A DNA stretch of 64,000 bases from an uncultured Lachnospiraceae bacterium (GTDB lineage: Bacteria; Bacillota; Clostridia; Lachnospirales; Lachnospiraceae). The translations under genes and the position numbers were made by a program. A model generated the notes under the pieces. That model had not been told where the DNA came from, searched no databases, and saw only the letters and a list, made by a program, of their open reading frames with translations. Positions 8,468-17,551 of this stretch are shown here, one piece after another; position 1 is the stretch's first letter, and each line of letters starts with the position of its first letter. The stretch lies in contig CAJTNC010000002.1 in NCBI GenBank assembly GCA_910577955.1, positions 1 through 64,000 on the forward strand, in the 5' to 3' direction.

Positions 8468-9148
8468 TCAGTAACTATGTGCAATTCTGCAAAATTCCCT
8501 GACAAGTTCAATATCTTTCCTCCCCTTTTTCTCAGGGGAAGCCGAATTTGTGCGGGTGAGGGAATCGACGCCGAAGGGATGTATCTTTTCTATTGCCGCC
8601 GCCACATTATCGACGCCCAATCCGCCCGCTATGATCACAGGAATCTCCACACTCTCTATTATTTCACGATCCCAGTCCCAATTATGCGTAACTCCGGCCG
8701 CTCCGATAAAATTTTTCTTTGAGGCTGCGGAATCGAGAATCAGCAGATCCGAAAACTTTGCAAACTCTTTTGCTCTCCCAATGGCTTGTTCTCCGTCCAT
8801 GCACACTGCCTGCATAATCAGAATATCCGGAGAAATCTTTTTGATGCGCTCGCGCAGTTTCTCATGAATCGTGACATGTCTCCCGGTTATCTGGATGATA
8901 TCGGGCTTGTACTTCCTCACGGTCTCGCAGTAATAATCTTCATCGTCATTGGAAACGATCATGACACACTTTGCCAGTCCTCTCGCAGCCTCCAAGATAG
9001 CAAAACAAGTCTCCTCCGAGATCTCTCCGGGCGCTTTCACACCGCCTTCGAGACACTGAGGCGGTGCGATCCCGATATAATCCGCCCCGGCCTCTATCAC
9101 AGCCATCGCTTCCTCAACGCTTTTCATCGAATAAATCTGAGTGATCAT
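8468..9148 (-). CDS. Phosphoribosylanthranilate isomerase-like (TrpF-like) barrel protein
   Basis: 226 residues with the layout of TrpF, a (beta/alpha)8 barrel. Seen are SVEEAMAVIEAGADYIGI near the N-terminus, IIQITGRH at about 85-92, LLILDSAAS at about 135, and a phosphate-site loop VIIAGGLGVDNVAAAIE at about 170-186. The usual KICG start with catalytic Cys is replaced by QIYSMKS, and the usual GVDVSSGVE end reads GVDSLTRTN, so it is probably not a tryptophan enzyme. There is no trp gene nearby. It overlaps the hydrolase stop by four bases (ATGA). I infer an isomerase or lyase acting on an aminosugar phosphate of this operon's pathway. Confidence 0.7.
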   Translation of the reverse strand: MITQIYSMKSVEEAMAVIEAGADYIGIAPPQCLEGGVKAPGEISEETCFAILEAARGLAKCVMIVSNDDEDYYCETVRKYKPDIIQITGRHVTIHEKLRERIKKISPDILIMQAVCMDGEQAIGRAKEFAKFSDLLILDSAASKKNFIGAAGVTHNWDWDREIIESVEIPVIIAGGLGVDNVAAAIEKIHPFGVDSLTRTNSASPEKKGRKDIELVREFCRIAHSY

Positions 9149-9783
9149 GTACCCTCCTTCTCGATTTTACCTAAAAACTCCTTTGAGTCCATCACGTGAG
9201 CGGTGGTATGCCCTATCATAATCAACATTGCTCTGTGTAAAGACTCCGCATCTATTTCGCCGTTGCCGTTATCCTCATATCCGTTATTTCCCGTCAGATC
9301 CGAAAGAAACGCCACGTCATAACAGTTCCCGCCCGCATCTCTGGCCGTGGAAAAGCAGCAGCACTCGGTACACACTCCGACAATCGCCACCGTATCGATG
9401 CCTAAAGTTCTCAACACGGAGTCAAGGGTCGTGCCGCAAAAAGCGCTGTACCTATTCTTATCTATCACAATATCATTTTTTCCCGGAGCCACCTCCTCAT
9501 ATATTTCGGCTCCGGGCATTCCATCCACTAACGCTCTTCCCTCTTTGATAGCCGTACAGAACTCGCCGGATTTTGCCATATCCTTTCCGTCCGCCCTCAC
9601 CACATCTCTGGTATATATGATCTGTATCTTTTCTGCCCGACAGCGATCTAAAAATTCTTTCAGGGCCGGAACCATTTTATAGCCCATATCGATATAGATC
9701 GGAGCCCCCGGCTCAATGAAATCATTCTGCATATCGATCACTAAAACGGCAGTCTTTGACGGCACTATTTTATCGATCCTCAT
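9145..9783 (-). CDS. Isochorismatase-family cysteine hydrolase
   Basis: 212 residues. The family triad is visible: Asp in VLVIDMQNDFI near residue 17, a Lys in the DIVIDKNRYSAF stretch near 115, and the nucleophilic Cys in GVCTECCCFSTARDA near 150, preceded by the usual cis-peptide V-C. Family members include nicotinamidase, N-carbamoylsarcosine amidase and ureidoacrylate hydrolase, all of which split C-N bonds; the exact substrate cannot be read. I use the ATG at 9783 (RBS GGAGGA six bases before) rather than a GTG at 9789. It sits between the BtpA-like and TrpF-like genes, so it may release ammonia or an amide from the imported compound. Confidence 0.82.
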   Translation of the reverse strand: MRIDKIVPSKTAVLVIDMQNDFIEPGAPIYIDMGYKMVPALKEFLDRCRAEKIQIIYTRDVVRADGKDMAKSGEFCTAIKEGRALVDGMPGAEIYEEVAPGKNDIVIDKNRYSAFCGTTLDSVLRTLGIDTVAIVGVCTECCCFSTARDAGGNCYDVAFLSDLTGNNGYEDNGNGEIDAESLHRAMLIMIGHTTAHVMDSKEFLGKIEKEGT

Positions 9784-9797
9784 AAACACTCCTCCTT

Positions 9798-10643
9798 CTA
9801 CTTCTGGGCCTTTCGAACATTATCCACATAGGCTTTCACTGCATCCGCCTGTACCGGGCCGCCCCAGACTCCCTTCTCAAAGCAGGTTCCCACGATCGCC
9901 CCGTCCGCATACTTAAGACGTCTGGCCGCATTTTCTATATTGGTCCCGCCTCCCAGAATAATAGGTACATCAAAGGCTTCCTTTACATCCCGCACCATCT
10001 TTTCGTTTATCGCCTCATCTTTGGCAAACAGTTCTATCGCGTTCCCCCCTGCTGTCAGGGCGTCTTTGGCATGAGCCACGACAATATCTTTATTATACTC
10101 CTGTTCATTCAAAAAGTGGTACCCAGAAATTTCCGCGATCAAAGCCACATGTTCCGCATCGATATATCTGCGATAGTTCATAACTTTCATCGGATTTCCC
10201 TCAATGCTTCCGAAGGGCGATCTGGAAATTCCCGTCAGCGCCGAGCATCTGGTAAAATCGGCTCCGCATGCCTTCGCCGCCGCAAGAGAAGGCGTGATAC
10301 TGTTCCACATGATCTGTACGCCCACAAGGAACTCCTTCCCCACCTCCGCTCTGACGTGGGTCCCTAAGGATGCCATGCACGCAACGTTCACATAATCGGT
10401 ATCGTCGGTAGGGACAAAGATGCCGTCAACATTCTGTATGACGCACCCGTCGGCTCCGTTCTCCTTTAATGTGCGCGCATCTGCCAACGCTTTCTCAACG
10501 CTTCTCTCCAGATCTCCGCTTTTGTAATAGGGGGTGTTGGGCATAGGCAGAAGGTGAATACATCCGATCACCAGCTTATGCCCTTTTTTCATTCTGGTAA
10601 AAATATTGTCATAGCCTTCATTTATCTTGATTAATCCCGGCAT
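9798..10643 (-). CDS. BtpA/SgcQ-family barrel protein
   Basis: 281 residues. It matches the BtpA/SgcQ family across its length: VIGCIHLLPMPNTPYY near residue 25, GADGCVIQNVDGIF near 60, and a C-terminal phosphate-binding-like loop IILGGGTNIENAARRLKYADGAIVG near 230-255. BtpA was first described in cyanobacterial photosystem I accumulation, and SgcQ lies in an E. coli sugar operon; no reaction is established. The fold is of the ribulose-phosphate-binding barrel type (family knowledge). Here it sits between the SIS protein (18 bp upstream) and the hydrolase, so a role on a phosphorylated sugar intermediate is likely. Confidence 0.82.
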   Translation of the reverse strand: MPGLIKINEGYDNIFTRMKKGHKLVIGCIHLLPMPNTPYYKSGDLERSVEKALADARTLKENGADGCVIQNVDGIFVPTDDTDYVNVACMASLGTHVRAEVGKEFLVGVQIMWNSITPSLAAAKACGADFTRCSALTGISRSPFGSIEGNPMKVMNYRRYIDAEHVALIAEISGYHFLNEQEYNKDIVVAHAKDALTAGGNAIELFAKDEAINEKMVRDVKEAFDVPIILGGGTNIENAARRLKYADGAIVGTCFEKGVWGGPVQADAVKAYVDNVRKAQK

Positions 10644-10661
10644 TCTTTCCTCTCCTTATAC

Positions 10662-11795
10662 TTAATGCTCCTCGATCTTGCTGTATCTCAATATGGAACC
10701 TCCAAAAGGAAACATGGAGTCGATCATATCCGCGCAAAATTCCGTTGTTCCCTTAACGTCCGCCAACGCTCCCGCAAACAGACAGGCGGGAACCGTCTCA
10801 AACAGAGGCTGCATCCAGAACTCTTCCGCCGTCGGGATCTGGATTACTTTCAGGGAATCCGCAAATAACGCCGGATCAGCATTCGTGAAGATCCTGTATC
10901 TGTAATCCTGCCTTGTCAGAACCTGAGAAACCTCGATCGCTCTGCTCAGAGAAGGATTTCTCTTATCCACAAACAGGAACATGCCGCTGTCCATTTTTCT
11001 TAAAATATAATCCACATGTGTCCAGTCCTCGAAATTCTCATATCTGGAGAAATCGCCGGTAGCCTCGTACATTTTTGCCTGCCCGAACCATGCGGAAGCA
11101 AACTCAGGACCGGAGCTTAAAAACTCGAAATACGGGATATCTCTGAACCGCACTGCGACATTGTAAATCTTCTCCTCCAACTCCTCTCTGCCCTTCTCGG
11201 AAGCCTCGGAATAAGCAAGAATTTCCGCTCTGTACTGATCCGCTTTTTCTGCCGGTATTTTCCCAAGCATCTCCGCTGCCTTGATCGCAAAATGATACAG
11301 TCCGAGCATGGAAGCCACATAAGTGCGGCATCCCGGTGTCCTGTGCAGATCAAACTCTTCCGGAATCACATGCAGAAGCTTGTCGCAGGCTTCAGCTACC
11401 GGAGATTCGCTGTCGTGAGTCACCGCCATAGTGACGGCTCCGTACTTCTTTGCCCTCTGCGCCGCCTCCACAACTCTCGAAACCTTTCCCGAAAAACTCA
11501 CGAGGATCACAAGGGTAGTTCCCTTCTCTCCGAATCTGCGCACATCGTAATGTCTCGCCAGATCGATGCAGACCGGAGTATCGATATCCATCTTTAACAG
11601 TTTTTCAAAACACTCTTTTGCCGCATATGCCGCACAGATACTGTCGCCGCAGCCGGAAATGACGATTCTTTCAAAACCCTGCAGTTCCTCTTTGCTAAAG
11701 ACTCCCGCTGCCTTCTCCGGCAGATTTCCGCACAGCGTCTGCGTCATCGTGGGAAGGCTCCATATTTCCTTGTGAAGATTACTGTCAAATTTCAT
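10662..11795 (-). CDS. SIS-domain sugar-phosphate isomerase/deglycase
   Basis: 377 residues with two SIS domains, at about 35-190 (VISGCGDSICAAYAAKE, VILVSFSGKVSRVVEAAQRA) and about 210-350. SIS proteins bind phosphosugars; two-SIS proteins of this size include GlmS-C, AgaS and FrlB, which isomerise or deaminate/deglycate amino-sugar 6-phosphates. The glutaminase domain of GlmS is absent. It follows a PfkB kinase (14 bp gap) and precedes the BtpA-like gene; kinase plus SIS deglycase is the arrangement of the fructoselysine (frl) pathway, so an Amadori-type or aminosugar substrate is a reasonable inference. The RBS is AAAGGAGG. Confidence 0.8.
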   Translation of the reverse strand: MKFDSNLHKEIWSLPTMTQTLCGNLPEKAAGVFSKEELQGFERIVISGCGDSICAAYAAKECFEKLLKMDIDTPVCIDLARHYDVRRFGEKGTTLVILVSFSGKVSRVVEAAQRAKKYGAVTMAVTHDSESPVAEACDKLLHVIPEEFDLHRTPGCRTYVASMLGLYHFAIKAAEMLGKIPAEKADQYRAEILAYSEASEKGREELEEKIYNVAVRFRDIPYFEFLSSGPEFASAWFGQAKMYEATGDFSRYENFEDWTHVDYILRKMDSGMFLFVDKRNPSLSRAIEVSQVLTRQDYRYRIFTNADPALFADSLKVIQIPTAEEFWMQPLFETVPACLFAGALADVKGTTEFCADMIDSMFPFGGSILRYSKIEEH

Positions 11796-11809
11796 TTCTT
11801 TTTCCTCCT

Positions 11810-12757
11810 TTAGTTTGAAATAAATTGATAACTATGTAACTGATATAAAACGTCCGCCTCTTTTCTGATCTCTTCGCATATCTGATCACTGAACAGAGGT
11901 ACAGGACCGTTTTGCCGTAAATTATAACCGGATGCCGCATTAGCCATGATGCCTGTCTCAGCCATATTTTTCCCCTCGCACCAAGCATAGGCTGCAGCCG
12001 CTGTGGAACAGTTTCCGCAGCCCGTGACATCCACCACTTCACATCCCTCCGGAACCGGCGCCGAAGGTACATAACATATCTTCCCCTCCGAGATCGTGTA
12101 CATCCCCCTTTTTCCAACCCGAAGAATCACCAGTTCACAAGGAAGTTTTTTCAAAAAATCCAGAAGCTCTCTCTCATCCTCTATGGAAAAGATATCCTTT
12201 GCCTCCGAAACATTGAAAGATACCATCTCGATACGCGACGACAGTTCCAGTATCTCTTTACAGAAATTTTTATTGCTGTGTATTCCGTTCGGCTCCCACA
12301 TCACTTTAAATCCGAAAGCATCTTTCAATTCAAATATTTTACGCCACATGTCGTTCATTACCGGGGTCTCGCTCAGATACAGACATTTCGTATCCGCCCC
12401 TATCACCTTCTCGAAATCCTCCTCATGGGGACGCCAAAAATCACTGTCCTCCCACTGACCGGTCATAAACTCCCAAGAAAGCACATTCCCGCTTTCATCG
12501 TAATCTATCACATTGTAAGGCGTCTCATCGGATACATAGATCACTCCTTCATCCGGAACTTCATTATCCGAAAACCAAGGGTCAAATATCTTTTTAAAAT
12601 CCCGCCCCACTCTGGATAAAAACAAGACATTCTTTGTATAAGGCCTTATCCCGCAGTATCCGTACAGCGGAACGCCCCCCAGATGGGACTCCGAAACATT
12701 CTGTCCGTTGACTGCGATCTTATCAAGCATCGTCAGGCCGGTAACAACATACTCCAT
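11810..12757 (-). CDS. PfkB-family kinase homologue with altered catalytic motif
   Basis: 315 residues, PfkB/ribokinase fold. The N-terminal region has the substrate lid motif with a GG pair (ESHLGGVPLYGYCG); the C-terminal signature reads DVTGCGNCSTAAAAYAW at about 254-270. In active PfkB kinases this is DTTGAGD, with the Asp as base and the GAG as anion hole. Here the Asp is Asn and the second Gly-X is Cys. It may be a divergent kinase, a nucleoside kinase of a special subfamily, or a non-catalytic binder. It is the second PfkB gene of the operon, downstream of the two permeases (17 bp gap). The RBS is GAGGAGGGAG. Confidence 0.82.
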   Translation of the reverse strand: MEYVVTGLTMLDKIAVNGQNVSESHLGGVPLYGYCGIRPYTKNVLFLSRVGRDFKKIFDPWFSDNEVPDEGVIYVSDETPYNVIDYDESGNVLSWEFMTGQWEDSDFWRPHEEDFEKVIGADTKCLYLSETPVMNDMWRKIFELKDAFGFKVMWEPNGIHSNKNFCKEILELSSRIEMVSFNVSEAKDIFSIEDERELLDFLKKLPCELVILRVGKRGMYTISEGKICYVPSAPVPEGCEVVDVTGCGNCSTAAAAYAWCEGKNMAETGIMANAASGYNLRQNGPVPLFSDQICEEIRKEADVLYQLHSYQFISN

Positions 12758-12773
12758 TTGCTTCTCCCTCCTC

Positions 12774-13664
12774 TTACATTCCTTCCTCTGCCGTTTTCCG
12801 CTCCTTGATATTCACAAGGATCAAGGTTAAAAGCGCCACGGCATATGGGATCAGCGACAAGAAATTTGTGGGAATTCCCGTGGACTTAAGCTGCGTAGCC
12901 AAAGCGTCGCAAAAACCGAATAATACAGAGATCAAAAAGACTCTCTTAGGTTTCCCGCCTGCGATCAAAATGGCCGAAAAAGCGATAAATCCACGTCCCG
13001 CCGTCATATCTCTGGAAAACAACACTACGTTTGACAGTGACAGCTGCGTACCTGCAAGTCCACAAAGAACACCTGTTATGATTCCCGCAAGATATCTGAT
13101 CTTTTCCGGATTCTTTCCGGCTGTCCGCACCGCTCCCGGGAAAACTCCCGTAGCCCGCAGCCTGATTCCGAAAGGCGTTTTGTAGAGCAGATAGTGGATC
13201 ACAAAGACCAAGATCACCGCAAGATAGATCAGTACGCTGTATCCGGAAAAGAGTTTGTTTAACACCTCAATTTTTAAATCTATATTTAATTTTTGTATAG
13301 CGGCAATATCCGGCGAATTGAAGATCGCAACCGGCAGAAACCTTGACAGAAAAAGCGTCACCGCACTGACAAAAATATTGATCGCTATACCTATCACGAA
13401 ATTGTTCGCCTTCAAAGTAACCGCAAAAAAGGAGAAGAACAGGGAAACCAGTATGCTGGTCAACATACCCGCAAGCAGACCGAGCAGCGCGCTGTGACTG
13501 TAATAGCTGACCAAAACAGAGACAAAACAGCTCGACAGCATAATTCCTTCCATCGCAATATTGACAACTCCCGCCTGATAGGAGATAATGCCTCCCAGCG
13601 CACACAATACCAGCGGCGCCGACAGGATAACCGTCATCTGCCAAAGACTGATAAATACACTCAT
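12774..13664 (-). CDS. ABC transporter permease, nucleoside/sugar (NupQ-like)
   Basis: 296 residues, about eight to nine membrane helices, of the BPD_transp_2 family used by Bmp-type nucleoside and simple-sugar importers. Seen are the family stretch GGIISYQAGVVNIAMEGIML near residue 25 and TAGRGFIAFSAILIAGGKPK near 215-235. I start at the ATG at 13664: it has AAAGGAGG nine bases upstream and forms an ATGA overlap with the upstream permease. The open frame to 13829 would add an unlikely Cys/His-rich leader. It forms the membrane channel with the preceding permease. Confidence 0.9.
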   Translation of the reverse strand: MSVFISLWQMTVILSAPLVLCALGGIISYQAGVVNIAMEGIMLSSCFVSVLVSYYSHSALLGLLAGMLTSILVSLFFSFFAVTLKANNFVIGIAINIFVSAVTLFLSRFLPVAIFNSPDIAAIQKLNIDLKIEVLNKLFSGYSVLIYLAVILVFVIHYLLYKTPFGIRLRATGVFPGAVRTAGKNPEKIRYLAGIITGVLCGLAGTQLSLSNVVLFSRDMTAGRGFIAFSAILIAGGKPKRVFLISVLFGFCDALATQLKSTGIPTNFLSLIPYAVALLTLILVNIKERKTAEEGM

Positions 13665-14686
13665 TTTTGTGTCCTCCTTTGCCGAATTACAAGGGCGCTC
13701 TTGGCTGCCACGAAGAATATCATGATGGCCTGAAGCACTGCCGCTATTTCTGACGGTATATCCGTGGAAAGCTGCATACTGATCGCACCCACCTGTAAAA
13801 TACAAAACAGGATCGCGATCACAAGGCATCCAAGAGGATTAGACATCGCAACTAACGCCACAAGCATTCCTTTCATTCCGTAATCACTTGTAAATCCCGA
13901 CTGAAACGTGTGGTTCACATACAGCGCCTGAATAGCTCCCGCAAGACCTGCGATGGCTCCTCCGGCCATCATCGCCTTGATAGAAACGATATTCGTATTG
14001 ATTCCGGCCTGTCTGGCAAAAAGCAGATTTCTCCCCACCATTTTTGCCTCAAATCCTTTCACGGTACGTTTGTTGTACCACATAGCCGCCAAAAGAACGA
14101 TCACCACAAAGATCAGAGATGTTGAAAACTTTGAGGAAAACAACATCGGCAGTTCAAAATTCTCCGGTACAAACTCCATTCTGGAAATGCTCGAACCCTT
14201 CATCCTAAGCGGATACGCCACCATATATTCCGTCAGTTCAATAATGATATAATTGCCAAGCAATGTCGTAACCACCTCATTGATCCCGTATTTCACTTTC
14301 AGTAAAGCCGGCCAAAATGCCCATAAGCTTCCGAAGATCATTGCAATGATTATAGAAAGCCCGACATTGATCATCAGATTCCCCGTATTGATAAACTGCG
14401 GCAAAAGGGCCGCAAAGAACCCGCCGGCGATAAACTGCCCATCAATTCCCACGTTGGCAAGTCCGGCCTGATCCGGTATTGCATAAGCCATAGCAAGTAA
14501 AAAGAACAGGAAGACTTTGTTGAGCACCGAGGCCACCGCGCTCATGTCTTTAAAGGAACCTGACATGATGTATCCCACAACCTGAACCGGATTTTCACCG
14601 CACAGGAAAAACAGAATGCTCCATGAAATGAGAATCAAAATGACCGCATTTATAGTTCCGCTTCGTTTTTTCAGTTTATCCATCAT
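13661..14686 (-). CDS. ABC transporter permease, nucleoside/sugar (NupP-like)
   Basis: About 341 residues, eight to ten membrane helices, BPD_transp_2 family. The conserved block AYAIPDQAGLANVGIDGQFI is at about 65-85 and GGAIAGLAGAIQALYV is at about 235. The protein could start at any of three close ATGs (14692, 14686, 14683); 14686 sits best behind AGAAGG. Its start overlaps the 3' end of the ATPase gene by about 11 bp, so translation is coupled. With the next gene it forms the heterodimeric channel of the importer. Confidence 0.9.
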   Translation of the reverse strand: MMDKLKKRSGTINAVILILISWSILFFLCGENPVQVVGYIMSGSFKDMSAVASVLNKVFLFFLLAMAYAIPDQAGLANVGIDGQFIAGGFFAALLPQFINTGNLMINVGLSIIIAMIFGSLWAFWPALLKVKYGINEVVTTLLGNYIIIELTEYMVAYPLRMKGSSISRMEFVPENFELPMLFSSKFSTSLIFVVIVLLAAMWYNKRTVKGFEAKMVGRNLLFARQAGINTNIVSIKAMMAGGAIAGLAGAIQALYVNHTFQSGFTSDYGMKGMLVALVAMSNPLGCLVIAILFCILQVGAISMQLSTDIPSEIAAVLQAIMIFFVAAKSALVIRQRRTQK

Positions 14687-16226
14687 TTTCATCCTTCTTC
14701 ACTCCCGTCATGTAATACCCGATCTCATTCAAATCAAATTCTTCCGGATCGGAAAATTCTTTCACCAGCTTCCCTCTGCAGAGGACATAGATCCTGTCGG
14801 ACATTCTCACAAGTTCATCCAGATCCTCACTGATCAGCAAAAAGGAACATCCCTCACTCTTCAACTCGTTGATCTTCCCGTGGATGATACTCTGGGCGTT
14901 AAAATCGATTCCGGCCGTGGGCTGGGAAAGGATCGTCATGGCAGGCTTGTCATACAGTTCTCTGCCTATAATGACTTTCTGCATGTTTCCGCCCGACAGA
15001 CTGGAAATCAACTGATCCGAAGACTTGAACCCTTCCACTTTGTAATCTTTCGCTATTTCCGTCGCATAGGAATCCGCCTTTGGCCAATTCACCGTAACTT
15101 TCTTTTTTCCCAGAAAGTCCTCCTTGAGATGTCCGGTTATCGTGTTGTCCGTAATAGCGCAATTCTGGGCTAACCCTTTGTGCATCCTGTCCTCAGGTAT
15201 ATAGGCCATTTTTTTGGACCGTCTTCCGCTTATATCTTCTTTTGCAAGATCCACGCCGTCCAACAGGATTTTCCCGGACTGTATCTGTCTTAGCCCGATC
15301 AGGGCGTCCGCCAGTTCCACCTGTCCGTTTCCCTCTATTCCGGCTATCCCAAGCACTTCTCCGCCGTAGATCTGAAAAGAAATATCCTCTAAACTAATAC
15401 GTCTGCCGGGCATACACAGATTTTCTACAAGGAACCTGCAATTGCCCTCGCTTCTGTCGATCTCTTTCCGATCCCGCTCAAAAGAGGAAACTTCATAGCC
15501 CAGCATGTCTCTGCTGATCTGCTCCATCGTCGCCTCCTTTGTTTTTACGCTGGAGATCGTCTCACCCTTTCTCAGAATCGTAATGCGATCCGTCAGATCA
15601 AATATTTCACGCATACGATGGGATATATAGATCATCGTTGTCCCACTGTCCCGCAGCTTTCTCAGAAAGTCAAAAAAGGAATCCACCTCTGTGGGCGCAA
15701 GCACGGTAGTCGGCTCGTCCAAAATCAGCAGTTTCGCCCCTCTGAACAGTGCCTTTATAATTTCTATCTTGCTCTGCAGTCCGATAGTGACACTTCCGGT
15801 GATGCTGTCCAGATCCAGATCCACGTCGATCTGTTTCATAATTTCCTGTATATCCCTGCGGGCGGTCTCAAAATCTATTTTACCGAACTTATTTTTGTAC
15901 TTATCTTCACTTCCGAGAACAATGTTCTCAAGCACCGTGAAGGAAGGTACCAGCATAAAATGCTGGTGAACCATGCCGATCCCGAGATGTATCGCATCGC
16001 TTGAGCGGGCAATGTGGACAGGCTCTCCGTTCATCAGTATCTCTCCTGCATCCGCCTTCAAAACGCCGTAAAGAATATTCATAAGCGTACTCTTTCCCGC
16101 GGCATTTTCACCCACTAACGCATGGATCTCCCCTGCGTGTACTGTCAGATCCGCCCCCCGCAAAGCGCATACTCCGTTTGGAAAGGTCTTTTTTATGCCT
16201 TTTAACTGGATGTATTCTTTCCCCAT
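14676..16226 (-). CDS. ABC transporter ATP-binding protein, two cassettes (NupO-like)
   Basis: 516 residues with two fused ATPase cassettes, as in RbsA/NupO/MglA. The first has an intact Walker A (GENAAGKSTL, about residue 37) and Walker B (LLILDEPTTVLAPTE). The second has the usual degenerate Walker A (GIEGNGQVELADAL), a signature LSGGNMQK, and LSQPTAGIDF in place of the ideal Walker B. It powers import by the two permeases using the substrate captured by the BMP lipoprotein. A stem-loop between the lipoprotein gene and this gene probably lowers its expression relative to the binding protein. Confidence 0.93.
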   Translation of the reverse strand: MGKEYIQLKGIKKTFPNGVCALRGADLTVHAGEIHALVGENAAGKSTLMNILYGVLKADAGEILMNGEPVHIARSSDAIHLGIGMVHQHFMLVPSFTVLENIVLGSEDKYKNKFGKIDFETARRDIQEIMKQIDVDLDLDSITGSVTIGLQSKIEIIKALFRGAKLLILDEPTTVLAPTEVDSFFDFLRKLRDSGTTMIYISHRMREIFDLTDRITILRKGETISSVKTKEATMEQISRDMLGYEVSSFERDRKEIDRSEGNCRFLVENLCMPGRRISLEDISFQIYGGEVLGIAGIEGNGQVELADALIGLRQIQSGKILLDGVDLAKEDISGRRSKKMAYIPEDRMHKGLAQNCAITDNTITGHLKEDFLGKKKVTVNWPKADSYATEIAKDYKVEGFKSSDQLISSLSGGNMQKVIIGRELYDKPAMTILSQPTAGIDFNAQSIIHGKINELKSEGCSFLLISEDLDELVRMSDRIYVLCRGKLVKEFSDPEEFDLNEIGYYMTGVKKDENDG

Positions 16227-16294
16227 ATTCTGCCTCCATAGGTCAGGTGGACAACTTTTCGTCCGTTTGACTCTCCAATCTTTCCATTATATAA

Positions 16295-16318
16295 GGGGCT
16301 GTCTTTCATGACAGCCCC
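16295..16318 (-). terminator. Intra-operon stem-loop after the binding-protein gene
   Basis: GGGGCTGTC-N6-GACAGCCCC is a perfect 9-bp GC-rich hairpin. On the minus strand it is followed by TTATATAAT, not a full T run. Its place between the binding protein and the ATPase is typical of a partial terminator or mRNA-stabilising hairpin that gives excess binding protein (inference). Confidence 0.55.
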
Positions 16319-16382
16319 TGCTGCCCTTCTCTGTGTCGCTCCCTGATGTCTGTCTTCGGGCAGCTCCGTTTAAAACTTAACT

Positions 16383-17474
16383 TCAGTCATAATAGCTGGG
16401 AATCGTCACTTCTCCGTTTGTGATCGCGGTAACTAATTCCTCGACTTTACCTCTGTTTTCCTCCGAAACCAGTTCCTGATAATACTCGTTGTCCGCCAGA
16501 GAAATTCCTCCGTTTGCCACGTTATACACATAAGCGGTCTCCAGCTCCTCACCGTCCTTGCATTTTTCGATGATGTCATAGATCGAGGTGTCAACACGCT
16601 TTAACATGGAGGAAACGATGTGTCCCGGCTGCATGTATCCCTGATCCGTGTCTACGCCTATAGCCAAAAAGCCGTTTTCTTCCGCCGCTTCCAGCACGCC
16701 CAGACCTGCCGGTCCCGCTGCTTGGAAAATAACGTCGCATCCGTCGTCATAGCAGGCTTTCGCCGTAGTCTTGCCCAGCGCCGCATCGAAATGATCATTT
16801 GTATATCTGGATACCACTTCCACATCGTTTTGTGCGTATTCTGCACCGGCTTTAAAACCAACCTCATAATCGTGGATCACCGGCCAGTCGGCGCCGCCCA
16901 CAAATCCGACTTTACCTGTCTCTGAAATCAATGCCGCCAGATATCCCGCCAGAAAAGCGCCTTCATTCTGCATATAGGTTACGGAAACAGCACCTTCCTG
17001 TTCGGTTTCTCCATCAATGTAGATATATTTCGTATCCGGATACATAGCCTGTACTTCTTTCAGCTCGTCGTCAAAAAAGTATCCGGTCACAAGGAACACC
17101 ACGTCATAATTTTCCGCCGCAGTCTTTATGGTGTCCAGATAGATCGTGGAATCGTTGTTGCAGCTGAATATTTTATACTCAATGCCGAAATCCGCCGCCG
17201 CTTTTTCAATACCCTCATTGCTTAAATCGCAAAATCCTTTATCTCCTACAGAGTTATTTGCCACGATCGCAAAACTCACATCCGCCGATGTTTCTGCCTC
17301 TGCCTCTTCCGTCGGAGTCTCCTCCGTGTCTGCCTGCTCTGTCTCCGGAGCAGACTCCGTTTCCGTCTCTGTACTGCTCGTATCCGGCGTACTTTCTTTT
17401 GGGTCGTTTCCGCATGCCGCAAGACTGCATACCATCACAACTGCCAACATAATACTTAATACCTTCTTTTTCAT
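16383..17474 (-). CDS. BMP-family substrate-binding lipoprotein
   Basis: 363 residues. There is a lipoprotein signal with lipobox LAAC at residues 18-21, then an acidic Glu/Thr linker to about residue 65, then the BMP (PnrA/TmpC) domain: FAIVANNSVGDKGFCDLSNEG, VGFVGGADWPVIHDYEVGFKAG, and IFQAAGPAGLGVLEAAEE. PnrA-type proteins bind purine nucleosides, while relatives bind sugars or autoinducers; the ligand here is unknown. It is anchored on the outer face of the membrane and delivers substrate to the ABC importer encoded just downstream. The RBS is AAAGGAGG. Confidence 0.93.
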   Translation of the reverse strand: MKKKVLSIMLAVVMVCSLAACGNDPKESTPDTSSTETETESAPETEQADTEETPTEEAEAETSADVSFAIVANNSVGDKGFCDLSNEGIEKAAADFGIEYKIFSCNNDSTIYLDTIKTAAENYDVVFLVTGYFFDDELKEVQAMYPDTKYIYIDGETEQEGAVSVTYMQNEGAFLAGYLAALISETGKVGFVGGADWPVIHDYEVGFKAGAEYAQNDVEVVSRYTNDHFDAALGKTTAKACYDDGCDVIFQAAGPAGLGVLEAAEENGFLAIGVDTDQGYMQPGHIVSSMLKRVDTSIYDIIEKCKDGEELETAYVYNVANGGISLADNEYYQELVSEENRGKVEELVTAITNGEVTIPSYYD

Positions 17475-17551
17475 TTGCTGCCTCCTTTAATTATGAATTA
17501 TTATTTTATACTGCCTTACAAAGGTATCTGCAAGGAAGTACAAGCACTGAT

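Noticed and set aside
12774..13829. Long form of the second permease beginning at 13829
   Set aside because: The extra 55 residues are Cys/His/Asp-rich and overlap the upstream gene; ATG 13664 has a strong ribosome-binding site.
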